DNA from: Puffinus mauretanicus
Taxonomy: Eukaryota > Chordata > Aves > Procellariiformes > Procellariidae
Direction: 5' to 3'
Assembly (NCBI GenBank): GCA_023333565.1
Contig: JAJKFH010002198.1
Span: 3,038,001-3,102,000 of the forward strand
DNA length: 64,000 nucleotides
Shown piece after piece: positions 26,501 through 38,500 of this stretch. Position numbers and translations under genes: made by a program. The notes under the pieces were generated by a model. It made no database searches and was not told the origin of the DNA. It saw nothing but the letters and a program-made list of their open reading frames with translations. How positions within the stretch are numbered: position 1 is the stretch's first letter; each line of letters opens with the position of its first letter.

Positions 26501-29500
26501 ATGAGGAGAAGTTAATGACCTGCTACGCCACCTGGACGCTCACAAGTCTATGGGGCCGGATGGGATCCACCCGAGGGTACTGAGGGAGCTGGCGGAGGAG
26601 CTTGCCGAGCCGCTCTCCATCATTTACCAGCAGTCCTGGTTAACTGGGGAGGTCCCGGACAACTGGAGGCTTGCCAATGTGACACCCATCTATAAGAAGG
26701 GCCGGAAGGAGGATCCGGGGAACTACAGGCCGGTCAGCCTGACCTCGGTGCCGGGGAAGATCATGGAGCAGTTCGTTTTGAGGGCGCTCACGAGCCATGT
26801 CCAGGACAACCAGGGGATCAGGCCCAGCCAGCACGGGTTCATGGAAGGCAGGTCCTGCTTGACCAACCTGATCTCCTTCTATGACCAGGTGACCCGCCTC
26901 GTGGATGAGGGAAAGGCTGTGGATGTGGTCTACCTGGACTTCAGTAAAGCCTTTGACACTGTCTCCCACGGCATTCTCCTAGAGAAGCTGGCGGCTCACG
27001 CCTAGACAGGTGCACTCTTAGCTGGGTAAAAACTGGCTGGACAGCTGAGCCCAGAGAGTTGTGGTCAACGGAGTTAAATCCAGTTGGCGGCCGGTCACGA
27101 GCGGTGTTCCCCAGGGCTCAGTACTGGGGCCGGTCTTGTTCAATATCTTTATCAATGATCTGGATGAGGGGATCGAGTGCTCCCTCAGTAAGTTTGCAGA
27201 CGACACCAAGCTGGGCGGAGTGTTGATCTGCTGGAGGGTAGGAAGGCTCTGCAGAGGGACCTGGACAGGCTGGATCGATGGGCCAAGGCCAACTGTATGA
27301 GGTTCAACAAGGCCAAGTGCCGGGTCCTGCACTTCGGCCACAACAACCCCAGGCAACGCTACAGGCTTGGGGAAGAGTGGCTGGAAAGCTGCCCAGAGGA
27401 AAAGGACCTGGGGGTGCTGGTTGACAGCCGGCTGAACATGAGCCGGCAGTGTGCCCAGGTGGCCAAGAAGGCCAATGGCATCCTGGCCTGTATCAGAAAT
27501 AGTGTGGCCAGCAGGAGCAGGGAGGTGATCGTGCCCCTGTACTCGGCACTGGTGAGGCCGCACCTCGAATCCTGTGTTCAGTTTTGGGCCCCTCACTACA
27601 AGAAGGACATGGAGGTGCTGGAGCGTGTCCAGAGAAGGGCAACGAAGCTGGTGAAGGGCCTGGAGCACAAGTCTTATGAGGAGCGGCTGAGGGAACTGGG
27701 GTTGTTTAGCCTGGAGAAGAGGAGGCTGAGGGGAGACCTCATCGCGCTCTACAACTACCTGAAAGGAGGTTGTAGCGAGGTGGGTGTTGGTCTCTTCTCC
27801 CAAGTAACTAGCGATAGGACGAGAGGAAATGGCCTCAAGTTGCGCCAGGGGAGGTTTAGATTGGACATTAGGAGAAATTTCTTTACTGAAAGAGTGGTCA
27901 GGCCTTGGAACAGGCTGCCCAGGGAAGTGGTTGAGTCACCATCCCTGGAAGTATTTAAAAGAAGTGTAGATGAGGCCCTTAGGGACATGGTGTAGTGGGC
28001 ATGGTGGTGTTGGGTTGACGGTTGGACTGGATGATCTTAGAGGTCTTTTCCAACCTTACTGATTCTATGATTCTATGATTCTATTTGTTGTCTACTAGCT
28101 CTGCTCCTTTTGGGGTACTAGACAGGTAGGGGAAAAGGTAGGCACTGCAGAAAGAAGAATAACGATTTGGTCTGTTTATGGCACTGGTCTGCAGCTTAAG
28201 AAATGAACCCTATTCTTCCCGTGTTATAGGACACAGAGATGCATCACGTGAACGCACAAACAGATCAAACGAATTTTTTCTTAACTCGCAACTTTATGCT
28301 CTTTTATTGCGGTTTATATATAATGTTACTCTTGTAAAGAGACAGATTTTTAGTGTGTTCTTAAGTGTTGCAGTTCATTACTGAAGTGCTTGATCATCCC
28401 ATAAATCTGCAGTTACACTACAACTACAATTTTTAAAAGGAATTTTGCAGCATTTAAACTGAAATAAAAGAAAGCACTATAGGATCTTATTTATTTATCA
28501 TCTTATCTTTTCATCACTTTCAGGGTGAGGATAATAATAGCAGCAATAAACTCCAAGCTGTAACGGATCTATTACGTAGTAGCTAAAATTAAAACATGAA
28601 TTGATCACGTTTTAAGTCTCAGCATTTTGAAATATCTTCTGTGTTCAAAAACTATTCTCTTGTCTAAAAACGAGAAATAGCCAGGAAGGGTTGGTTAGCA
28701 GCTGTATAAGAAAACTCTGAAGTTTTTCTCATTAATATTTTAAAATTCATAGAAGATTTTTGCTATATTTTATGAGAGTTTCCAGTTTCTTGTTCTTATC
28801 TTTACAAATAAGAATAAAATAGAATAAAAAATACGTTTTTATTTGCAAACCAAGAAAACTCATTTGGAAATGAATGAATAGCACCTGCTTTGTCATGGAA
28901 ATGAAGCTACTGAATATGCTGCATTAAACAAACTATTCCAAAATCAACATTATCATTTAGTAAACTTCAGGCTGAAGGTAGGAATATATCATATGACATT
29001 GCCCTACTAAAAAGAAGCTTAGGTATATTTTATTAGAGCAAATAAACAGGACTTTGATTCACCCATGTAATCACTCCACTGAGACATGCCACTTTCATTG
29101 CCAGTCTCTCTCCAACCGAGAGAGACACATACCAAGCTGTCATCACTTCTCTACTTCCATTCTAGGATTCCTTTCGTCAAGAAAATAACCATAAATTAAA
29201 TAAATAAATAAATAATAAAGTTCTAGACTACCATGACAGGTACACCTGAGATCAATACCCACATTAGTAGCCTTGAAGGACTGGGCAGTAATCTTAACAC
29301 ACCCTATCCTGAGGAATTTTTTGTGATTACAGGAAAAAAACAGCAGTAAAGAAACCAACACATTTCATTCACAGTATTTTTAAGTCAGTAAAGACAACAA
29401 TAAGTTATCAAAAATCTCTATTGCTTTTACACCTGGTAAGTGAAATCAGACTTGAACAATACTGAAAAGAAAATGCGAGGCTCATGCCCAAAGTTCATCT

Positions 29501-32500
29501 CAACAATATTTCTTCTTATGAGTAATACACCTCATCACAATACCCTTCAAAAATCTGCACTATCAGTGACACTTAATATTGATTCAGCAACATTCATTAT
29601 TATTCTATTATAAGCTGGAAACCTACCTTCTTTGTTCTTCTCCGTGTTCACCCGAAGGGACTGTCAAACATTCGTCCATGTGACCATGCAATAACCTCAG
29701 AACATCCCCTCCTATCAGATACCCTTGAATAAAGAGAGAAAAGGGAGAAAATCAAGTGCATTTGTCTGAACGCAGCAACATGTAAAACTATAGTTCAAAC
29801 TGTAATAAATACTATCACTCAGTTTTATTTCCTTTTTTTCTGTTGGTATTTTATGTTACTTTAAAAAGAGAGTCAGAAGAAGGGGAAGATATCTCGTACC
29901 CTGGGGAGCCAGCAGAACTCAGGATCAGGAGAAAGAGAGCCACAGACAAGGGACTGTACAGAGTTAGTGCAACTCAGAAAAAGACTGATCCAACGGAAAC
30001 AAGGAAGCAAGTACTTCCCTCCCAGATTGCAACAGATAAAGTGAGAGACTCTTCTATTTTACCTACTCACTTTTGGGTTTGATTTAAGTTAAGGATTCCA
30101 GTTTATATACTAACAAAACAAAGATTGATTTATTTAGTTAGTTAACTTTAAAATCCTTTTTGGTGTCTTTGGAAGTTTTCTGTGAGAAAAACTTCTGTGA
30201 AGATCCACTCAAAGCTCTGCTTCATTTAAGATTCCCAACCGACAATCAGGATTTATTCAGACTCCAAGGGGAAACTCCTATACTGCCTACACTACCACTG
30301 CACATGCAGGTTCAAAGCCAAACACTTGGTACAGGAAGAGATATGGGCGTTCACAAACTAAGGCACAGAGCGTACACGTAGCATCACAATATTTGAAGAC
30401 CCAGGACATTGCAGCCAGAAGCTGAAAATAAGGCCATAATTCTAATCAGTAAAGGTATTAACGAAATAGATGCTTTTTCATCAGTCTTTTTGCATCAGAG
30501 ATGTGACATTAAAAAGAAATATAATTTTATGTTATCCTACAAATATTGTATTATAATCTAGTAACTGAAGAATACTAAGACTTAGTAGATTTTAAGCACA
30601 ACTCGATATTTTTTCAGTCTGACAAGCAAAACAAGCGTTCACGTTTGCTTCCTAACACATCTTCCCTTCTTGCTAGAACCGGTTAATATCAAATTCTGCA
30701 TTTGAGCAGGATGTGGGAACATAATTTCTTGGGTTTAGTGTTATAACAAAAAGATTATTTAAAAAAATATTATTGGAATAATATTTTGAAGCTATGTCTA
30801 TATTAACAAGTAATGCTGCGCAGTAAGACAGGTCTGTACAGGGAAATGGTGTTGAAGACCCGACAGTCACACTGTACACATTTCACGGGTTTATTTTGAA
30901 GCTACAGAAAATATTTTTCCTGAATATATATCAGGGAATATATCAGGACATATTTTTTAAACCTTTGAAATCAATATCAAATTAGTATTTATGCAGCCAA
31001 TTTTAGCACTGAATTTTTAAATTCTTGATTTTGGCACAGAGGGGTATGTCCAGGTAACAGTAGTTATATATATTAATTTTACATGGCCCTGTGTCAATAT
31101 AATTCTGGAGATGTTCTGCACTGAGTAGCTTTTTTGGGTTGTTTTGTTTTGTTTTGTTTTGTTTTTAAAGTGCCCCCCATCCATGTCACAGTACAGAATT
31201 AGCAGAATTACTTGATCTGACTCTAAAGCTCTGTTTTGACTTAAACAATGAACTGACTTCTGCATAAGCCAGTTTTGCAGAAATGCATGTAAAAAGAAGT
31301 AATTTTATTTTAACTAACTACCTCCAATATCCTAGTTCATTTTACGGACTATTTATCCATTATTTTCAATTCAAAGTAATTTCATTTAACTGAAGTGTTT
31401 CACTTATTAATCTATTTTTAATGGAAGTCTTGATTAAGAGAGGGTATTGCAGTGTAGTTATTCCTATACACTAACATTTTGTTTATGAAAATGACAAAGC
31501 ATTTTGCAGATACTTACAAAATTAGCTTTATTTTCCTCTTCCCCCTTTTTGAGATAATTTTCTCCAGTTTGGCTACAGTTTTACTGAGACATATAGAGTA
31601 GGTCTTACACACTAAGTGTCAGATTCACTCTCCTTTCACAAAAAGACAACTTTATTACAGGAGCATTTGCCAGTTTTGCTAGAATAAGGCCTTTGCTCTA
31701 ATTCTTTCTGACACCAGACAGCTGATCTTTCTAGAAAAGATACTGCTTAACAAAGATAATGTCTATACCTGAGAAAAGTGAAAATGGAAAGGCATAGCAA
31801 CAAAGAACAAGCAAATACGCAGAGAAATGCACAGCTGCTAAAATCGTATTACCTCATTTTCAATGAGTTCCTGTGGGTATGAGTGCACAACATGACACTA
31901 TACTCCATCATTGTGGACTTCTGCTTCCCAAACAGCCAGGCAGGTCTCACTAGTGAGGTTCACCAACCAGAGAGATGTGGCACAGCACAAATCTGGGTCT
32001 CAGCTGATAAACTGTACTGGGATTATTAACATGAATGCCACACCAGAGCTGCCAGCAGTGGGAGGACAAGGAGGATGGAGTTTATAGGAAGAGGCAACAG
32101 GTTGAAGAGGCGAAGGTTTTCTCCTTTCATCAACAGAAAGGTTTTCTCCATAAAGTTTAGGACATTGTTAAGCAATGCACTAGCATTTTTTAAATAGCAG
32201 ATGGCAATAGAAACCATGTCAGACAATCTGAATGTGCAGAATGATTCTCATAGTCTAAAAACACAGTGAGTATGTAGAAAGGAGGTGTTGGCAGTGCTGT
32301 CCCTGAAAGCTGAATGAGCAAAGCTGCAAGAGTATTCCACAGCCGTGTTTTAAAATATGCCAGATAAAAAGAACTGATGTAAAATTTCAGTGTATCGCCC
32401 TTTCAAAAAATAGTACCCAAAAAACCCAGGGAGTAAGAAAGAAAGGACCTGCAGCTTTAGCCTTCTTATGGTTCTTATTACAAAATCTACTTAAAACAGT

Positions 32501-35500
32501 GATTCTGTAGGAAACTGGAGATCATTAGTCTTTACATCCTGACAAACTTTTCTGAAAAGACGACTTTTTTTCTTCTCTGTGGAACGAGCATGGCATAAAT
32601 TCAGGGATCCTTGTCCTTTCATGTCAGAAGTTGCATTAAAAAAACCCTTCCTAATTCCTAAATAAAATAAACAGAATTTGAAAGTTGTTCTAGCCTTTCT
32701 CTTTCTGTTTTTCCCCTCCTTTTGTTTTTCTTCCCAACCATATGCTCCCGACAAAACCATTCCCACTCTTCACTCCTTAGGTTTCACATCCTGCTTTCAG
32801 TCCTCTTGCACGAAGTTTTTTACTCGGTCTCAGGAACATGTAACCATGACTGCATACATCAGAATAATCTGAGATAATTTAAACAAGGACCAAAAGCCAT
32901 TTAAAAAAAATGTTATGAACATTATCATAGCATTTAGCAAAATGAGATTTGAATGAGCTGTTCAGTATCTAGAAGACAAATATGTAAAAAACCATCAGTG
33001 TCCTTTTCAGCATAATTCTGTCTCTCTCTCTTTTCAGAACATTTATATATTTATTCACTGGATTGAATGTTTACGTAAGAGAAACTCATTCCCATACTTC
33101 AGCCACACTTGGCAGAATAATTTGATTTTTCAGATATTTCATTAACAATCAGTCTTTCAATAATTAAAGTTGAGTCAATCTTACCTTGGGCAACTTCACT
33201 TCCTGAACTGATCGGTGCTACACTCCAGAGAGTCTGCTGGAAGGCTGCATCAACATGTAAGCTACCATTGCCATAAGAGAGATGCTAAAACCAGGAAAGA
33301 GAGAGGCTTTTATTTGGGATTAATTAAAAATCTCATTACAATATAAAATAATAATATCAAACATTCTCTTGGTTCTTTCAAACATAAATTGTTCATATTG
33401 ACTGAGTAAACTCAAAATCAGACCTGGGTACTCTTCGAGGGACATTAGAAATAAAGCTAGAATAATAACAGCATATTTACCTCAGAGAGACATACCTAAA
33501 TGGCACAAAACGGTCACCTGTTTGGGGTCTTAGACCATAGCAAACACTCTGAAGAACTGATTATTGAATGCTGTAGGGGTCTTACGCTGGTGTTCTTCCT
33601 TCTATACACAATGGGTTTTCCACAAAGTTTGAATACTGGGATGGAACATTAATTTGTATTTCAGGTGTAACTCACCACTTAATTATCTCTTGTGGGCCAC
33701 TGGCTTCCTAAAACTGCCATCAGATCAAAGAAATCAAGTAATCAACTTTGTAAGGCATGTAAGGGAGTTCTAAAAATATATTCTTGCACAAACTTTTCAT
33801 GATCCAAGCAAATCTGAAAATATCTTTCCCTGAAAGGCTCACTTCCTGCCTAAGCATTCAGTGGGTGCTCTCCTTTTACTGAGTTATTGCCCATCTTCTG
33901 CCAAAGTGGCAGGTCTTTCCAGTGAGTGCTACAGATGCTTTCTCTTCTCGGAATTCTTCGTGTGTGTGTGCATGCGCACATGTGTTTTCCAATCAGTTCA
34001 GTGACATTATTGTCTCAGAAATTCTGATCTCAAGGTATATTATATATCACATCCATGCAAAAGCCTTTGTCCCACACCATCAGTCAGTTCCATTGATATA
34101 CTGTTAAGTGCCGAACAACATAAGATTATACAATTAAAAGGTTATATAGAACCAAGCATTCTGTAAATAAGCAGCTACTTTGAAGTATACTGTTTATCCT
34201 ACCAGGTAATAGCTTTTCAAGTGCAGTAACATCTAGACGCTGTTATCAAAACTTTATTTTAAACTACTGGACAGTAACTGCGTTTGCACAGTAGCATTGG
34301 TCTCTGTTTCTGTATGTTGTGACCAACATTAACACCTTTTGGGTAAAATTATTAACCACAGAGAGGACAAAAATGGCAATGGAGGTCAGAAGAGGGTAGA
34401 TTCCCAATGACATGTGCAGAGTCCTTCTGGCTTCCTGCCTGCACAACTTCTAGTTGTACAGCAGTACAAGAAATAGCACATCAGCTCCTTTAGATGGCTC
34501 CCAAAGAGCTAGTGTTAGATACAAAGTAAGAGATCTCATAAAAGTCATTTTTTTCCACTGCACCAGTGTCATTCAGCACACGTAATGGAGGATGTTCAAT
34601 GAACAAACCACCGTTTCATCTCTTACTTTCCCCTTACTGCCACTACACAACTTAGTCAATGGCAGACCAGGCTGAGAGATTACAATCCCCAGCACACCTC
34701 CAATCCCATTCCTGCCCTCTTGGCCTTAATTATATTGTTAGGTTTTCCCTGAGATCACTACACAGATTCCAGTTAGGGACAATGAGCAATTCAACCAGCA
34801 CGAATATTACTTTTTGTGGAAAACACATCATTCAGGGTTGGCAAAAGAGGAAGAGGATAATAACTCTGTCCTTTAGATCTGCCACCACCAGAGCACTTCT
34901 TGTAACTGTGTGCTTTGTACATGTTAATGAACTTATTTTCACACACATGGTATCAACTGAATTAGCGTTGCATTTTATAGACAGGACACTGAACAAAAAT
35001 ACGTCACTGACATCTCTCTTCAGATCACCTGTTATTTTTATCCGTTCATTTGACTCCAGTTGCAGCTCTGATTATAACCCAGATGTCTCAAGCTGAGTCA
35101 TCAGAGAATTATATCTTTAAAAAGTATGGTTTAAATGACCTAATACAACACATGATGACCAAAGCAGAGAAATAGAGAGTATAACTCTGTAAATCTCTTC
35201 TTTCCTTCACTTCCCTAGATTGCTTGCTGCATCCTTCAATTTACAATTGAAGGCCAGGGGTCTTGGCAACTACAATTCCATACGCTATGGTGTTCATCCC
35301 CTGGACACCATCCATAGCAAACAATAAAATGAAGCTTTGACCACGTAGAGGAGGTAGCCTGTCAAAGGATATTCAAGGATTCAATTACATCAAATGTATA
35401 GAGAAAACAAAACCCAACAGATCAGAGATGCCAGTCTTAATCCTGGCATTGCCTAACTTTTCAGTGCTATACTTTACAATCTCAATGTTGTTTCAAAGCA

Positions 35501-38500
35501 ATCTGCTACCTGTTTGTAACTTATTTGGAGCTCATCTGCTTGGTTTGGTACTTTCAGCACAATAAAACGATCAAAATGAAACACAGATTCCATAACACAG
35601 TGTCCAGGATGCGGACATGACACTCACACTGATGTTGAGCAGCCGTTGTACTTACTACACAGATCTTTGCTAGCTCGCATAACAGAGTATCTGGCAGAAG
35701 TAGCAGGTTGCCACCATCGATGAGGACCACATGTGTAGCCCATGCCTTTCAGGTATGCAGTAACAACATTTGCAAAGCAGAAATATGTTAGGTTCAGGAG
35801 TCCTGCTGTCTGGTATGGGTCTTCACCATTACAGGCAGGTCCTTCAGCCTTCTGTCTCACCCAAAAAATATCTTTTTTGCACTGGTGTCCAGGCTCAACC
35901 AAAAAGCTACATTTGTCTTCCCTACTGATAAACTAATAATCTCCTAAACCAGCATTTAACCTGCCATAGGTTTTTAATCACTTTTCAGAATTAAATTATG
36001 GTATTTTATGAATCCAGGTTAACACTATAGTCTAGAGGCAGCTTCTCAAGGATAAACTCCAAGACTCAAATCTCCCAGAATACTACAGGTTGCCCATGTT
36101 ATAAACTCTGTACTGCTCTGCAGAAAAGTAACACAATCACATCTCTGTTCCTAGGTCTTCAGGAAGAACACAGTATATACAAGCTCACTGGAGAGCTTAG
36201 GAATCAGATGGTAATTTCCACAAGAACCCTTCAGCAGTGATTGCAGCACCATAGCTGCATTTACATAGCTCTAAATAACTAGATGATGTATTTTAAATTT
36301 CACTGTCAGTTGGCATCAAAGTTTCTGTTCTCCAAAACGTGCATGTGTGCAAAGAAAAAAACATAAAGAAAGCAGAACTCTTCCTTCAGGCTTCCTCTTG
36401 GCTAAGATGTGTCAATACTGACATCTCATCTAGCAGTATCTACTTCTATCTGCACTTTACATTATGATGTCTCTGCCTTCAATCTCGGGCCATTCCAAAT
36501 AGCGAGAATAGCAAAAGAAAAATAATAAAGTTTATTTTCTGGTACATTTTGAGAACTGCATACAAGGCAGGCAATTCCCAGAATGCTTAAGTACTGCACA
36601 CAACAACAGCATCAACCACACTACTGCAAAAGTTAGTACCAGCTGGTGCAGAGATGGAGGCTACAGACATGATCCAATTCAATCTATTTTGTACACGGCG
36701 ACTCTGACAGCCCTTGCTATTTTCCCCTTTCCCTCTAACTGTCTTAAAATGACTAGAACAATCAGAACAGAGAAGCTATTTCAAACCATTTAGGCACCTA
36801 TCCTCAATGACCCAAGAATCTCTGAGATGTTCCAAGTCTTGAACAGACACCATTCCCATGACCAGGTACACAAGTGAGAACACGTGCATCAGAATGAGGG
36901 GGAGCACTTCATATGTTTCTCTACTTTTACACAGTCAGTCTGAGACCAGGCAAAGCAAAACTGCAAGATGTCCACACTGGAGATATTTCTATTTTGGCTA
37001 AGAAGTCAAAAAGTACGCACCTGTATCTGTAACTTAACAAAACAAAACAAAACAACACAAAAAAGAAAAACCCCCAACCAAACACCTTTCTTTTTTTTTT
37101 ATTAGAAAGAAAAAAACATTTTGGATCAAAAAAATGACAATGCAGATGCATGGCAGGAAAGCATAAGGATCCCACAGAGGATAGATGGGGGTAGTCTGCA
37201 TTCCCCCTCTTTATATTAGCTCTCCTTCTGCGCTATAGCCACGAAAAGCCTGAAGCACATCAGCTACTATGCTTCCAAATGATTATCATTTAGTATGATT
37301 AGACATAAGAGTTTTTATTAACAAAATATTAATTTTACAGAAGCAAGTACTCAAAAATTAGGAAATGTCAAACAAAGTAGCCTATGGAAAAAGAATGGCT
37401 TCTGGCAAAGGCATCATGTTACAGTCTTCAATGGCATGATCCTGTACAATTTTTTCCACAAGTGCTGCCTCATTGTATATACAGAAAAAAGGAGTTCACT
37501 TCACAAACAGCTGCTCAGTGCTTTGTTTTCTCCTCAAATTTCAATCTGCAACCTCATGCTTTATTCAATATAGTAAATTCTTCAAAGCTTTGAAAAGAGA
37601 ATTATTAATTTCCTCACAGGCTTTTCTCTTGCTACCAACAATTACATCATTTCACAAAACACAACAAATATTAATGAATTCATTTTCTCAAAACCCCAAA
37701 GGAGTAGCATTATAGCCCATTTTCCAATGGGGAGTGGAGGTACATAGATTACGCTAAGAAATTTTCATTAATCTAGGATGCCCAAGTTGAGGTAACAAGG
37801 ACCCGTTTAATTCCCACTGTAGACCGCATTATATGCAGTTTTAATGTTCAAGGCACATCTTCCATTCCCCTCAGTTGCAGGTATCAAGACTGAGCAACTC
37901 TGGAACCTCAACCTCTGGCAGAAGGAGGAGATCTCAGAGCCACAACTCAGGTAAGGAATATCCTGGTAAGGGATGAAGAGTTAGAGACCTCTTGAAAGCA
38001 AGCCTGGTATAAAAGATGATCTGCTCAGCAAATTCCACAGCAGTCTAGTACAGAATCTAATTCTCCAGGAAAATAATTAGCTAAGCATCGTACCACCAAT
38101 CCTCCACCTGCAATTCCCAGCTTGAAATTTCATCTTCAAAGTTGCTTCATTCCACAGCCTCTCTGCAACTCAGCCCTGACACATCCATCAAACTTTTATC
38201 AGCACTGAGATAGCGTTCCATAAAAAGCCAGTGTGACTGTAATTTAAAAGATTTCATAAAATACATAGTGCCATAATTTTTGCATTTTCTAATGCCTGCG
38301 GTTTTTCAAAAGCTAAGAAAATTATTTTTTGTGGTATAATTTATATGTAATTTTCTTATATTTTAAAAAAAAAAAAAAGGGGCAAAAAACCACCCACAGT
38401 TACAGTAGGTGGCATCACACTGGCACCCACATGAACCACAGGTAGAGAAGGAAACTTTAAAACCACTTTTCAGCCATCTGCCACCTAAACGAACACAAAA

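Larger units (their letters stand above)
16262..29626 (-). other. RYR2: RYR2 intron 10, repeat-rich
   Basis: At 13365 nt this is the longest complete intron here and it collects most of the insertions. It holds a G-rich tract (18233-18253), a rearranged ERV LTR (18972-19618), a GC-rich patch (about 20690-20830), a short CR1 tail (23956-24158), another GC-rich patch (about 24290-24560) and a 1.9-kb CR1 copy (26157-28084). The remaining sequence is AT-rich, with A-rich runs around 22239-22295, and shows no gene. Confidence 0.9.

Noticed and set aside
27018..27803. A 261-codon open frame on the minus strand inside CR1 copy 2
   Set aside because: It is the antisense shadow of the reverse-transcriptase region and has no independent support.
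30340..30420. The phrase aactaaggcacagagc as a further MIR fragment
   Set aside because: The similarity is limited to about 15 bases and the following core words are absent.
34659..35096. A 145-codon open frame on the plus strand in intron 8
   Set aside because: No similarity to any family I know, no splice or promoter context, and about one frame of this length is expected by chance in 64 kb of six-frame AT-rich sequence.
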